Source of the DNA: Streptomyces venezuelae
GTDB lineage: Bacteria > Actinomycetota > Actinomycetes > Streptomycetales > Streptomycetaceae
DNA length: 64,000 bases
Direction: 5' to 3'
Assembly (NCBI RefSeq): GCF_008642335.1
Contig: NZ_CP029191.1
Span: 5,580,001-5,644,000, forward strand
Shown: positions 34,123-42,888 of the stretch, piece by piece
Position numbering within the stretch: the stretch's first letter is position 1
How the letters are laid out: every line of letters starts with the position of its first letter
The notes under the pieces: model-generated
Database searches by the model: none
Seen by the model: only the letters and a program-made list of their open reading frames with translations
Told to the model about the DNA's origin: nothing
Made by a program: the position numbers and the translations under genes

Positions 34123-34148
34123 ACCGTAGGCGCCCGTGGGGGTGGTGA

Positions 34149-34562
34149 CTACGGTGTGTTTCTACGAGGTTGCGGATTGGTGGGAAGGTACGGCACCGAA
34201 TCCTCGCGGGCGTCGAGCAGCGCGGCGAGGCGTTCCCGGTGCCGTGCGATCCAGTCGTGGGGCAGGGACACGGGTACGCGGACGGTCACCATGGAGACGG
34301 TGACGTCCTCGACGACCACTTCCGGGCAGCCGCGCTCGCCGACGAGCCGAACCGCCAGCGAGGGCCCCCTCCCCGCCGTCATCCACCCGGCGTCCTCACC
34401 CGCCTCCAGCCGGTCCAGGACACGCCCCCACTCTTCGAGCCGCGAGGCCCACAGGACGAGATCGACCCGGCCGCGGACGAAGGGCGTTGTAACGCTGATC
34501 TCCGCGGCGAGCATGCCCGTGCCGGGGTCGGTGCCGGTCGAGCTCGGGTGGCGTCCGGTCAC
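34149..34562 (-). CDS. DUF5959-like small protein
   Basis: A 137-residue protein starting at the GTG at 34562, which overlaps the stop of the preceding gene (GTGA). The pattern LAAEISVTTPFVRGRVDLVLWASRLEEWGRVLDRLEAG and MVTVRVPVSLPHDWIARHRERLAALL is of the DUF5959 type. The same frame just before the GTG reads DEEGNSVRVTV, which looks like the usual DUF5959 N-terminus, but no ATG, GTG or TTG lies upstream in reach. The true start may be non-canonical, or the N-terminus may have been lost. The function is unknown. Confidence 0.65.
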   Translation of the reverse strand: MTGRHPSSTGTDPGTGMLAAEISVTTPFVRGRVDLVLWASRLEEWGRVLDRLEAGEDAGWMTAGRGPSLAVRLVGERGCPEVVVEDVTVSMVTVRVPVSLPHDWIARHRERLAALLDAREDSVPYLPTNPQPRRNTP

Positions 34563-35236
34563 CGTGACGCGGACGCTGTTGCCCTCTTCGTCGGCAGTGC
34601 CTCCAGGGCGTGTCCGTACTGCCTGAAGAGGGGGCGGGCCTCCGGATGGGCTGCGGAGGTCGGTAGGAGCAGGTCGGTCAGGAACGTGGTGCGCCAGATT
34701 CTGAACGCCGTTCTCTGCGCGGTGAGCGGATCCTCGTCTTCCAGTGCGCCCGCGAGCAGGCCCACCGCGATGCCCAGCGCCTCGGCGATCAGCCTCACGT
34801 CGTGCGTGACGTCCGGACCGCGAGTGATCGCCGCCTCCATCAGTCCCTGGAGTAGGCGGGCGAGTTGCAGGTCGGCGCCGGTGCGGCTCATCCGCCGCAC
34901 GGCTTCGGGGGTGTCGAGCGGGGACGACACGTCCTCGTACGCCGACGACCACATGAGGAGGGACGAGGCCTGTACGGAGTGTTCGCGGAGGTGGCCGAGG
35001 TCGTCGAAGACCGCCATCGTCTCGCGGCTGAACTCGCCCAAGCGGCGGACGATTTCGAGGAGGCGGCTCAGCTCGCGCCTGTGTGAGGCTGCGAAGTCCG
35101 CCGTCGAGGCGTCCGCAGGCGACCACGTTCCGGTCGTGGCCACCGCGCCGATCTCCACGATGCCGCCCAGCGGTCCGAAGACCGAGCGGGCGAGCAGGTG
35201 TTCCGGGATGTCCCACTTGGGGTGCGGGAAGGTCAT
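34559..35236 (-). CDS. Hypothetical helical protein downstream of the receptor kinase
   Basis: A 225-residue protein starting MTFPHPKWDIPEHLLARSVFGPLGG at the ATG at 35236, which overlaps the kinase stop (ATGA). It is predicted mostly alpha-helical (SHRRELSRLLEIVRRLGEFSRETMAVFDDLGHLREHS; QLARLLQGLMEAAI). I do not recognise a family. The tight coupling suggests a partner or substrate of the kinase encoded just upstream. It also overlaps the next gene by 4 nt. Confidence 0.7.
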   Translation of the reverse strand: MTFPHPKWDIPEHLLARSVFGPLGGIVEIGAVATTGTWSPADASTADFAASHRRELSRLLEIVRRLGEFSRETMAVFDDLGHLREHSVQASSLLMWSSAYEDVSSPLDTPEAVRRMSRTGADLQLARLLQGLMEAAITRGPDVTHDVRLIAEALGIAVGLLAGALEDEDPLTAQRTAFRIWRTTFLTDLLLPTSAAHPEARPLFRQYGHALEALPTKRATASASR

Positions 35237-37413
35237 GCGGGTGGCTGTTGGGGGGTCTTGGCGTACTTCTTGGTCACCTTGCCGATCTCCGTCCAGCGGT
35301 TTCCGTCGCGGCGGTCGAACCATACGGGGCGGCCCCTCGCCGAGCGTCGCTTCTCGAAGCCGACCTCGGCCTGGACACCGTTGACGGTGACTTGCTGGAG
35401 CTCGCGGTCCAGGGTGTGGCGGAGGGATGCGGGGGAGGTGTCGTCCGCGGGGAGGGTGGACAGTGCCTTGGCCAGGGCCAAAGCGCCGTCGTACAGCTCC
35501 TCGTTGCCCCGTGCGGGGAGGTTGTCGTCGGGTTCCGCCGAGTAGTTGCGTACGCGGATGACACCGTCGGGGAGTGTTCTGTCCCTCTTCTCCTCGGCCG
35601 ACCGTTCCTCCGAGTCCGCGCAGGTGCCCTCCTGGTCGCCCTGGCCGAGCACCGGGCCCTTGAAGCCGCCGGCCCGGAGCTCCTTCGCCCATACGTCGAC
35701 CGGAGTGCCGGTCGGCACTACGACCGCGTCCGCCCGTGCCTCGGTGATCAGGGAAGGGATCTGGGATGTCTTCACCTTGTCGGGTGTCACGTCCAGCGCC
35801 TCGACGGTGACACCGTTCCTGCGGAGTGCCGTGCCTATGCCGTCCTCGCGGTTCACCCAGAGCTTGTCCTCGGCGACGAGCACGCGGCGTGCCTCGGTCT
35901 CGGAGCGGAGGTAGCGGGCGATCGCCTCGCCCTGCCGGGCGTCGTCCGCGGGGATCGCGAACGCGCCCCCGGCGTGGGCGTACTCGTGGCAGGTGCTGAT
36001 CTCCGGCAGAAACGCCTCGTCCGTGTCGTGCACCCAGGAGAAGTCGACGGTGTCGCCGATGACGGCCAGCATGTCCGGGTGCTGAGCCAGCAGCTTGCGG
36101 CTGCTCACGTCCGGGTCCGCGGCCACGGGGACGAAGCGGAAGCGGCTTCCGCCGTGTTCGTCGCCGAGCACCTCCGCGAAAGCCGACTCGACCGTGCGCA
36201 GCTGCTGCGTCGTGAACTGCTTGTACTCCGACTTCGCGTACGTGTCCGGGGCGCCGCCGTCCGCCGACGGTTCGCCCACGTGCCGGTAGCTGTGGGCCAC
36301 GCCGATCTTGAAGGTGGCCTTCCCAGGGCCCGGGTCGGGCGCCGCGAGGGCGCGTATGCCGAGGCCCGCCGGGATGCCGAGGGCGAGGACCAGCGCGGCG
36401 GGGAGGAGCAGGCGGCGGCGGGCGCGGCGGGTGCGGTGGGCGGGGGCCGGGCTGACGGACACGGCGGTCGTGGCCGTGGCCATGCTCGTGGTCGTGGTCG
36501 AGCAGTGCTTTGTGATCTCGTCCTGGATGGGCGGCGGGGTGTCGTCCTTCTGGATGTGCGGACGCGCGGGGAGCGGGCTCGTTGCCGTCGCCAGGCGGGC
36601 GAGTGTCGTCGCCGCGTCCGGCGGGCGGTCCGCCGGGTCCTTGGCCAGGAGGTCCAGGATCAGGCGTTCCAGCGGCCGCGGCACCTCGGGGCGCGCCGCG
36701 CTCGGGCGCAGCGGCGCGTCGTTGATGTGGTGGTGCATGATGCCCGCCGCGGAGCCCGTGAACGGGGGCCTGCCGACGAGGAGTTCGTACAGGACGCAGC
36801 CCAGCGCGTACAGGTCCGTGCGGCCGTCGCCCGGCTCCTGGCGGAACCGTTCCGGTGCCAGATACGGCACGCTCCCGAACGGCAGCTGCCCGCTCCGCGT
36901 GAGGCGCGCGTCCCCGGCCGCGCGCTCCACGAACGTCGCGATGCCGAAGTCGACGACCTTCGCCGTGCCGTCCGGCGCGACCATCACGTTGCCGGGCTTG
37001 ATGTCGCGGTGCACGATGCCCGCCGCGTGCGCCACGTCCAGGGCGCGGCAGATGTCCGCCGCCCAGCGCAGCGCGTCCGCCACGGGCACCCGTACGCTCT
37101 CGCGCAGCACCTCGTCCAGCGAGCGGCCCCGCACGAGAGCCATCACCAGGTACGGGGTGCCGTCGTCCTCGCCGTGGTCGTGGACGGCGACGATGTACGG
37201 GCTGTCCAGGGAGGCGGCCGCGCGGGCCTCCTGGCGGAAGCGGGCCAGGAGTTCCCGGCGCTCGTCCTCGGACGTCGTCGGCCCCGGCACCAGGAGTTTG
37301 ACCGCTGCCTCGCGGCCGAGGCGCGTGTCGCGTGCGCGCCAGACCTCTCCCATGCCGCCCGCGCCGATCGGCGCGAGCAGCTCGTAACGGCCGTTGAGCA
37401 ACCGCCCCCGCAC
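35233..37413 (-). CDS. Receptor-type Ser/Thr kinase with periplasmic-binding-like ectodomain
   Basis: A 726-residue protein. The Hanks-type kinase (about 10-275) has the Gly loop IGAGGMGEVW, Lys39 (AAVKLL), HRDIKPGN (catalytic Asp137), DFG (155-157) and APE, so it is active by sequence. A TM helix (about 334-357) follows a Thr-rich juxtamembrane stretch. The exterior 360-726 is not PASTA but resembles a type I periplasmic substrate-binding fold (KIGVAHSYRHVGE, MLAVIGDTVDFS, RRVLVAEDKLW, DAVVVPTGTPVDVW, DGALALAKAL). It likely binds a small ligand and signals inside. It leads a coupled trio. Confidence 0.88.
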   Translation of the reverse strand: MRGRLLNGRYELLAPIGAGGMGEVWRARDTRLGREAAVKLLVPGPTTSEDERRELLARFRQEARAAASLDSPYIVAVHDHGEDDGTPYLVMALVRGRSLDEVLRESVRVPVADALRWAADICRALDVAHAAGIVHRDIKPGNVMVAPDGTAKVVDFGIATFVERAAGDARLTRSGQLPFGSVPYLAPERFRQEPGDGRTDLYALGCVLYELLVGRPPFTGSAAGIMHHHINDAPLRPSAARPEVPRPLERLILDLLAKDPADRPPDAATTLARLATATSPLPARPHIQKDDTPPPIQDEITKHCSTTTTSMATATTAVSVSPAPAHRTRRARRRLLLPAALVLALGIPAGLGIRALAAPDPGPGKATFKIGVAHSYRHVGEPSADGGAPDTYAKSEYKQFTTQQLRTVESAFAEVLGDEHGGSRFRFVPVAADPDVSSRKLLAQHPDMLAVIGDTVDFSWVHDTDEAFLPEISTCHEYAHAGGAFAIPADDARQGEAIARYLRSETEARRVLVAEDKLWVNREDGIGTALRRNGVTVEALDVTPDKVKTSQIPSLITEARADAVVVPTGTPVDVWAKELRAGGFKGPVLGQGDQEGTCADSEERSAEEKRDRTLPDGVIRVRNYSAEPDDNLPARGNEELYDGALALAKALSTLPADDTSPASLRHTLDRELQQVTVNGVQAEVGFEKRRSARGRPVWFDRRDGNRWTEIGKVTKKYAKTPQQPPA

Positions 37414-37443
37414 CGGGCCGCCTTCCCTCGTGGAACCGTGTCG

Positions 37444-38487
37444 TCAGCGGTTGATGGACTGGATCTCGTCCACCACCACGTCCTGCTCCGCACCGAACTC
37501 GCCGTCGGGCAGGCGCTGTTCGTCGGTCACGCCCGTGCCCGTCCAGTGGATCTTCCACGTGACCGTGGCCTTCAGCGGGTACGAGCCGTCGCCGGACGAG
37601 CGGAGGTACTTCACGCCGCAGGGCGGAGTCTCCTTCGACTTGCCCTTCGCGTAGGGCGTGCCGATCTTGTCGCCGACCAGGTCGCAGACGCCGTTCGCGG
37701 GGTACGTCTCCGCGTCCGCCGTGCCCGGGTCGATCTTCAGGGAGACGGGTGTGGCGGTCGTCGTGGCCTCGATGCCGAGCACGTCGACCCTGGCGGTCAC
37801 GGACACGGGTTTGAACTCCGCGCCGTCCAGCCACGCCCACGTCGGCAGGTTGACCTTCGTGCCGCCCTCGGGAGCGAGGGACACCTTCGTGCCGGGGACG
37901 CGGATCTCGGCGTACGCGAGCTTCGCGAGGATCTCCGCATCGATCGCCTCGGGGACGTCGGCGGGCGGCGGGTCGCCTATGTCGACCCAGAACGTCTCCT
38001 TCGTGCACTTGTCCCAGCCCGGCGGGTACGACTTGTTGGGGAACGACGTCCACCAGTAGCCCTTGCCGGCCTTGTCCAGGTTGAAGTTCTTGTACGGCTT
38101 GCCCTTGACGTAGCGCTCCTGCTGTTCCAGGTCCCACTGGTGCCCCGTGGAGTCGACGGCCCAGACGGCCTCGCGCTCCTTCTTGAACTGGGCGGGGGTG
38201 TAGGTCGGGCCGTACCAGCAGGGGGGCGGGCTGTACGTGCCGGTGGGGGCGATGGCGCCGGCCTTGGGACCCGAGCCGTTCTTGGAACGGTCGAAAGAGA
38301 TGCCGCCGGCGGAGGCGATCAGGGTGCCGTCGCCCCCGTCCTCGGTGGGGCCCTTGGCGTCGCCGTTGGTGCTCCCGCCGTGGCCGGTTCCCGCCGAGGC
38401 GGGCCCGGGCAGGAGCAGCACGGCGGCCATCGCCACCGCCCCGGCTGCGATCAGTGGTGTCCTGCTCTTCCTCGTCATGGCTGACAT
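37444..38487 (-). CDS. Secreted protein of the receptor-kinase cluster
   Basis: A 347-residue protein with a signal peptide (MTRKSRTPLIAAGAVAMAAVLLLPGPASA) and an aromatic, Cys-containing mature part (CWYGPTYTP, WDKCTKETFW, GVCDLVG, ETPPCGVKYL: four cysteines, perhaps two disulfides). The ATG at 38487 is preceded by GGGGGA; the in-frame ATG at 38478 instead gives an ATGA overlap with the lipoprotein stop. No enzymatic motif is visible. It sits between a lipoprotein and the receptor kinase. Confidence 0.8.
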   Translation of the reverse strand: MSAMTRKSRTPLIAAGAVAMAAVLLLPGPASAGTGHGGSTNGDAKGPTEDGGDGTLIASAGGISFDRSKNGSGPKAGAIAPTGTYSPPPCWYGPTYTPAQFKKEREAVWAVDSTGHQWDLEQQERYVKGKPYKNFNLDKAGKGYWWTSFPNKSYPPGWDKCTKETFWVDIGDPPPADVPEAIDAEILAKLAYAEIRVPGTKVSLAPEGGTKVNLPTWAWLDGAEFKPVSVTARVDVLGIEATTTATPVSLKIDPGTADAETYPANGVCDLVGDKIGTPYAKGKSKETPPCGVKYLRSSGDGSYPLKATVTWKIHWTGTGVTDEQRLPDGEFGAEQDVVVDEIQSINR

Positions 38488-39137
38488 GTGGCGTTCCCCC
38501 GGTCTGATGTGGTCGTCTCGGTGACCCAGACGCCCTGCTTGTTCACGTGCAGTCGGCTGCTGTACAGCACGAAGTCGTCCTTGGACGGGGCCGGCGCCTT
38601 CGCCGTCCTCCCCGTCTTCAGGCTCTTGTTGTGCGCCTTCCGCTGGTCCTCGCAGTAGACGAGGGCCGCCGTCTTGCCGCCCGTGACGTCCACCCGTGCG
38701 TTGAAGTACCGCTTGACGCCGGTGATGCGGTCCTTGTAGTCGACGTACTCCTGTACGAACTTCTGGCTCCCGGCCGCCGCGTCGCCCTCGGAGTAGAAGC
38801 GGTACGCCTTGTGCAGCGGGTCCTGCTCGGCGATGGCCATGTCGACGGCCTGCACGTACTGCTCGGTGTCGGCCAGGACCGCGTCCTTGGTCTTGTCACC
38901 CGTCTTCGACCAGTCGAACTTGTACGTCAGGTCCGACGGCAGCTCGATCTTCGGGCGCCGTACCTCCGCCCCCGCCTCCCCTGACTCGTCCGCCGATGGC
39001 GACTTCTCGTCGCCCTGGTCCGCGCCGGCGATCTTGTCGTCGGCCTTCGGGCTGTCGTCGTCGCTGCCGCAGGACGTCATGAGCAGCGCGGCGGAGACCG
39101 CGAGTGCGGCCGTCGCGAGGCGGAGAGGGCGGGTCAC
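38475..39137 (-). CDS. Lipoprotein of the receptor-kinase cluster
   Basis: A 220-residue lipoprotein: signal ending LLMTSCGSDDD (lipobox Cys23), an acidic Ser/Asp linker to about residue 60, then a helical domain (YKFDWSKTGDKTKDAVLADTEQYVQAVDMAIAEQDPLHKAYRFYSEGDAAAG) and a Cys near the C-terminus. It is the first gene of the cluster. The role is unknown; an outer-face partner or ligand-presenting protein for the kinase is possible. Confidence 0.82.
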   Translation of the reverse strand: MTRPLRLATAALAVSAALLMTSCGSDDDSPKADDKIAGADQGDEKSPSADESGEAGAEVRRPKIELPSDLTYKFDWSKTGDKTKDAVLADTEQYVQAVDMAIAEQDPLHKAYRFYSEGDAAAGSQKFVQEYVDYKDRITGVKRYFNARVDVTGGKTAALVYCEDQRKAHNKSLKTGRTAKAPAPSKDDFVLYSSRLHVNKQGVWVTETTTSDRGNATCQP

Positions 39138-39324
39138 TGTTCGGCTCCTGGCAGGTGGGGACAGGTGGGGGAGGGCGCGAGCTCAGCACGCTAGTGCGGT
39201 CCCGGGCCCGATACCAGGGAGATGTGTGACCACGAAAGGGGCGAGGAGGAACGTATCGCCGCGAACTCATGTCACAGTTTCGTGTCCGCCGTAAGGCCGG
39301 ATCCCGTCAGCCCACGGCGCGTCC

Positions 39325-40203
39325 TCACCCCTTCACCGCGCCCCCCAGCGCGAACCCGCCCCCCAGCTTCCGCGAGACGAGGACGTACAGCAGGATCACC
39401 GGCGTCGAGTAGAGGATCGAGAACGCGGCGAGCTGGCCGTACACCACCGTCCCCTTGTTGCCGAAGAAGTCGTTGATGCTGACCGACGCCGGCATCTGCT
39501 CCGGCGTGAGCAGCAGCATGAAGGGGACGAAGAAGTTGCCCCACATCATGACGAACGAGAAGACCGTCACCACGGCCACCCCTGGACCCATCAGGGGCAG
39601 CACGATCCGCAGCAGGGACTGGAAGGACGACGCGCCGTCCGTCCACGCGGCCTCCTCCAGCTCCTTCGGCACGCCGTCCATGAAGTTCTTCATCAGCCAG
39701 ATGGCGAACGGGAGTTGGGACGCCGCGAAGAAGAAGATCGTGCCCTGCATCGTGTCGATGAGGTCGACCTGCACGAACAGCGCGTACACCGGAACCATGA
39801 TCGCCGTGATCGGCAGGCTCGTCGCGAAGAGGATCGTCAGCATGAAGGGGCGGTTCAGGCGGGAGCGGTAGCGGGAGAGCGGGTAGGCCGCGAGGGCCGC
39901 GCAGACCACCGTGAGGAGCGTGCCGCCGCCGCAGAGCAGCAGGCTGTTGAGGAGCGGGGTGAACGTGATCTCGGGCGTGAGGACCTGGTCGTAGTTGTCG
40001 AGGGTGAGGCTGTCGGGGAGCCGCACCCTCAGGTCCGCCTTCGGGTCGAGGGAGGAGAGGACCACCCACGCGAGGGGGAGGATGAACGCCGCCGCCACGA
40101 ACAGGAGGCCCGCGTCGGCGGCGACGCGGTGCGACGCGCGGCGCGAACGCGGTGTACGGGAAGGTGTACGAGACGGCGTACGGGAAGGTGACTTGAGCGG
40201 CAC
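39325..40203 (-). CDS. Carbohydrate ABC transporter permease (MalG type)
   Basis: A 292-residue permease with six predicted membrane segments and the inner-membrane EAA loop EEAAWTDGASSFQSLLRIVLPLMGPG that docks the ATPase. The GTG start abuts the stop of the first permease gene. The N-terminus has a short tandem repeat SRTP (SPSRTPSRTPSRTP), which is unusual but cytosolic. It is part of a binding protein-permease-permease unit with no ATPase gene; in Streptomyces the shared MsiK normally serves such importers. Confidence 0.93.
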   Translation of the reverse strand: MPLKSPSRTPSRTPSRTPRSRRASHRVAADAGLLFVAAAFILPLAWVVLSSLDPKADLRVRLPDSLTLDNYDQVLTPEITFTPLLNSLLLCGGGTLLTVVCAALAAYPLSRYRSRLNRPFMLTILFATSLPITAIMVPVYALFVQVDLIDTMQGTIFFFAASQLPFAIWLMKNFMDGVPKELEEAAWTDGASSFQSLLRIVLPLMGPGVAVVTVFSFVMMWGNFFVPFMLLLTPEQMPASVSINDFFGNKGTVVYGQLAAFSILYSTPVILLYVLVSRKLGGGFALGGAVKG

Positions 40204-41193
40204 TCAGACCTCCGTGCGGAGCAGGCGCATGTAGACGACGGAGAAGAGCGAGCCGACGAGGAGCAGCAGCAGGGCCACGGCCGTGCCGTAGCCGATCATG
40301 CTCTTCTGGAAGGCCTGCTCGTACATGAAGAGCGGGAGCGTCTGGCTGTCGTTTCCCGGGCCGCCGCGCGTCATCACCCAGATCAGACCGAAGACGGAGA
40401 GCGTCTGCAGGGTGTTGAGCATGAGGTTCGTGCCGATGGAGCGGCGGATCATCGGCAGCGTGATGTGCCACATGCGGCGCCAGCCGCCCGCGCCGTCGAC
40501 CTCCGCGGCCTCGGTGATCTCCTTGGGGATCTCGTTGAGGGCGGCGGAGTAGACGAGCATCGAGAACGCCGTGCCCCGCCAGACGTTCGCGAACGACACC
40601 GCGAGGATCGGCAGCGTGAACAGCCAGTTCTGGGACGGGAGATGGAGGAAGTCGAGGACGGCGTTGAGGGTGCCCTCGCGGCGGAAGAACGCGTAGAGGA
40701 GGAAGCCCGCGACGACCTCGGGCAGCACCCACGCCGTGACGACGATCGCGCCCGTGAGGGTGCGGACCGGCTTCGAGGCGCGCTGCATGAGGGTGGCGAG
40801 GGCCAGCCCCAGCGTGTTCTGGCCGATGATCGAGGAGAGGAACGTGAAGACGAGGGTCAGCCAGACCGCGTTGAGGAACCGCTCGTCGCCGAACGCCTCG
40901 CGGAAGTTGTCGAGCCCCACGAAGCTCGACTCGGCCTGGCCGGTGAGCTGGAGGTCGGTGAAGGCGATGTACGCGCAGTAGCCGATCGGGCCCGCGAGGA
41001 AGAGGGCGAGCAGGACGACGGCGGGGGAGACGGGCAGGGCCCGGAGCAGGCCGCGGCGGACGCGGGCGGGGGCGCGGGACCGGGTGCCGGGGGGGCCGGC
41101 GGTCGGGGGTGCGGAGTGCGGGGGGCCCGGCGGCGACGGCGTCTTGGCGACGCCGCCGGGGCCCGCGGAGGGTGCGGGGGATGCGGAAGTCAC
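40204..41193 (-). CDS. Carbohydrate ABC transporter permease (MalF type)
   Basis: A 329-residue permease with a Pro/Ala-rich N-terminal tail (about 1-45), then six membrane segments (PAVVLLALFLAGPIGYCAYI first) and the EAA loop EITEAAEVDGAGGWRRMWHITLPM. It pairs with the MalG-type permease to form the channel. The gene lies 116 bp downstream of the binding protein gene and is in the same operon. Confidence 0.93.
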   Translation of the reverse strand: MTSASPAPSAGPGGVAKTPSPPGPPHSAPPTAGPPGTRSRAPARVRRGLLRALPVSPAVVLLALFLAGPIGYCAYIAFTDLQLTGQAESSFVGLDNFREAFGDERFLNAVWLTLVFTFLSSIIGQNTLGLALATLMQRASKPVRTLTGAIVVTAWVLPEVVAGFLLYAFFRREGTLNAVLDFLHLPSQNWLFTLPILAVSFANVWRGTAFSMLVYSAALNEIPKEITEAAEVDGAGGWRRMWHITLPMIRRSIGTNLMLNTLQTLSVFGLIWVMTRGGPGNDSQTLPLFMYEQAFQKSMIGYGTAVALLLLLVGSLFSVVYMRLLRTEV

Positions 41194-41261
41194 GTGCGGG
41201 CGCTCACTCTCCGGTGCGGGCAGGCACCAATTCCTCGGTCGTGCGGGCGCTCACTGTCCGG
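41193..41261. repeat. 22-bp direct repeat between the binding-protein and permease genes
   Basis: CGTGCGGGCGCTCACTCTCC-type sequence at 41193-41214 recurs at 41240-41261 with one mismatch, 47 bp apart. It may be a local duplication; no function is clear. Confidence 0.5.
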
Positions 41262-41309
41262 CGTGGGCGGGCGGGCAGTCCATGCGGCGGTACCGGCGCG
41301 CCACTCGCG

Positions 41310-42671
41310 CTACTTCTCGATGACCTGGCCGTCCGTGGCCGAGTCGACCTCTTCGTCGTACCCGTTCGCGGCGTCCTCCACCGAGCTGTCGCCCGTCGTG
41401 ACCGACTCCATCGCCTCCTGGATCGCCGTGGAGACCTTCGGGTACTCGGGGTACGCGGGCCGGTAGTACGTCGAGGCGACCAGGTCCGTGAAGAACTTGA
41501 TGCCGGGCTGCGCCTTCACGTACGTCGGGTCGGCGGCGACGTCCTTGCGGACCGCGATGCCGGAGTTGGCGATGTACCACTTCTTGGCGTTGGCCTTGGT
41601 CTGCATCGTCTCGATGAACTTGAAGGCGAGGTCGGGGTTGTCGGCCTTGGCGGGGATCGCCCAGGTCCAGCCGCCGGACATGCTCACCTTGCCGGGCGCC
41701 TGGCCGTGCTGGGTCGGCATCGCGGCGAGGCCCAGCTCCTGCGACCACTCGGGCCACTCGTGTCCCGCGCCCTTGCCCCAGTCCTGCGGCAGCCACGAAC
41801 CGTCGAGGTTGATCGCCAGCTTGCCCTCGGGCAGCAGCTCGCCGCGGACGCGCGTGGCGAAGTTCGGGTCGAGGGCGTCCGAGACGTCCGGGCCGAGCTT
41901 CTCCTTGTAGACGGTCTCCACGAACTTCAGGGAGTCCTTGAACCCCTTGCTGCCCGTGACCCACTTCTTCGCCGCGGGGTCGTAGAGGGGGTCCTTGCCC
42001 GTGCCGTACGCGAGCATCTCGAAGCCCTGCATCGTGGCCGCCTCACCGGCCGGTTTGCCCGTGTACACGTTGAGGGGCGTGACGTCGGGGACCTTCTTCT
42101 TCACGGTGCGGGCCGCTTCCAGGACGTCGTCCCACGTCTTGGGCCGCCAGTCGGCGGGCAGGCCGGCCTTCTTGAAGATCGCCTTGCTGAACCAGAGGCC
42201 GCGGGTGTCCGTGCCGTCCGGCACGCCGTACGTCTTGCCGTCGGCCGCCTTCGCCGCCGTCTTGGCCGTGCCGATGAACTGGTCCCAGTCCTTCCACTTG
42301 GCCAGATAGGTGTCGAGGGGTTTCAAGTACCCGCTGGTGATGTCCGAGTTGATGAGGAACGTGTCCTCGTAGACCAGGTCGGGGGCGGTCTTGGGGGAGC
42401 GCAGCATCTGCTGCAGCTTCGTGTAGTACTCGGAGTCCGGCGCCTTGATCGGCACCAGCTTCACCTTCTTGCCCGGGTTCTCCTTCTCGAACTGCTTCTT
42501 GATGTCCTCCAGGTAGGTGTCCATGACTCTGATCTGGTTGTCGGTGGACTGCTTGAAGGAGATCTTCACGGTGTCGGGGTCGTCGCCTGAGCCGCCGCCG
42601 CACGCGGTGAGGGTGCCGGCGGCGAGCAGGGTGGTGGCGGCGAGGAGCAGTGGGGTGGTGGTGGGGCGCAC
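41310..42671 (-). CDS. Sugar-binding lipoprotein of the ABC importer
   Basis: A 453-residue solute-binding protein of the family 1 (oligosaccharide) type. The GTG at 42671 is 8 nt after AGGAGG; a GTG at 42677 is too close to it. The signal ends LLAAGTLTACGGG (lipobox Cys24). Family marks are FEKENPGKKVKLVPI, APDLVYEDTFLINSDITSGYLKPLD, and GELLPEGKLAINLDGSWLPQ, with WTWAIPAKADNPD later. It delivers an unknown sugar to the two permeases downstream. Confidence 0.93.
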   Translation of the reverse strand: MRPTTTPLLLAATTLLAAGTLTACGGGSGDDPDTVKISFKQSTDNQIRVMDTYLEDIKKQFEKENPGKKVKLVPIKAPDSEYYTKLQQMLRSPKTAPDLVYEDTFLINSDITSGYLKPLDTYLAKWKDWDQFIGTAKTAAKAADGKTYGVPDGTDTRGLWFSKAIFKKAGLPADWRPKTWDDVLEAARTVKKKVPDVTPLNVYTGKPAGEAATMQGFEMLAYGTGKDPLYDPAAKKWVTGSKGFKDSLKFVETVYKEKLGPDVSDALDPNFATRVRGELLPEGKLAINLDGSWLPQDWGKGAGHEWPEWSQELGLAAMPTQHGQAPGKVSMSGGWTWAIPAKADNPDLAFKFIETMQTKANAKKWYIANSGIAVRKDVAADPTYVKAQPGIKFFTDLVASTYYRPAYPEYPKVSTAIQEAMESVTTGDSSVEDAANGYDEEVDSATDGQVIEK

Positions 42672-42727
42672 GGGCACGACCTCCTACTGGCCGACGCGGC
42701 GGGGCCGCCACGTGGGTTGCCCGGTGA

Positions 42728-42808
42728 ACGTAAGGGCGTGTTCGGAGCAAGGTCAATGCCTCTGCGGGCGCTGTGCGTTGTTGCCTGTCACCACCGTGAC
42801 AACGTTGT
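42728..42808 (-). promoter_or_regulatory. Promoter and LacI-like operator of the sugar importer
   Basis: On the minus strand TTGACC (42756-42751), 17 nt, TTACGT (42733-42728) forms a good promoter. ACAACGTTGT (42799-42808), a 10-bp perfect palindrome centred on CG in the context TGACAACGTTGTTA, is of the LacI-family type and lies upstream of the -35. No lacI gene is nearby. Confidence 0.55.
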
Positions 42809-42888
42809 TATCGGGCGTACGTCGGTGAGGCCTCCGGGGCGGGAAGTGCGGGGGGCCGCGGCGGGCCGGGGCAGGGCCGCGGAGAGTT

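Noticed and set aside
34559..38137. A 1192-codon minus-strand frame
   Set aside because: Only the last 225 codons (from 35236) are a real gene; the rest is a different frame of the receptor kinase gene and the gene upstream of it.
35083..38484. A plus-strand frame of 1133 codons opposite the receptor kinase
   Set aside because: Antisense of well-supported genes, low-complexity Arg/Val/Leu/Gly content, no family features.
41193..41309. CRISPR-like or integron-like repeat before the permease gene
   Set aside because: Only two copies of a 22-bp direct repeat, no regular array and no cas or int genes.
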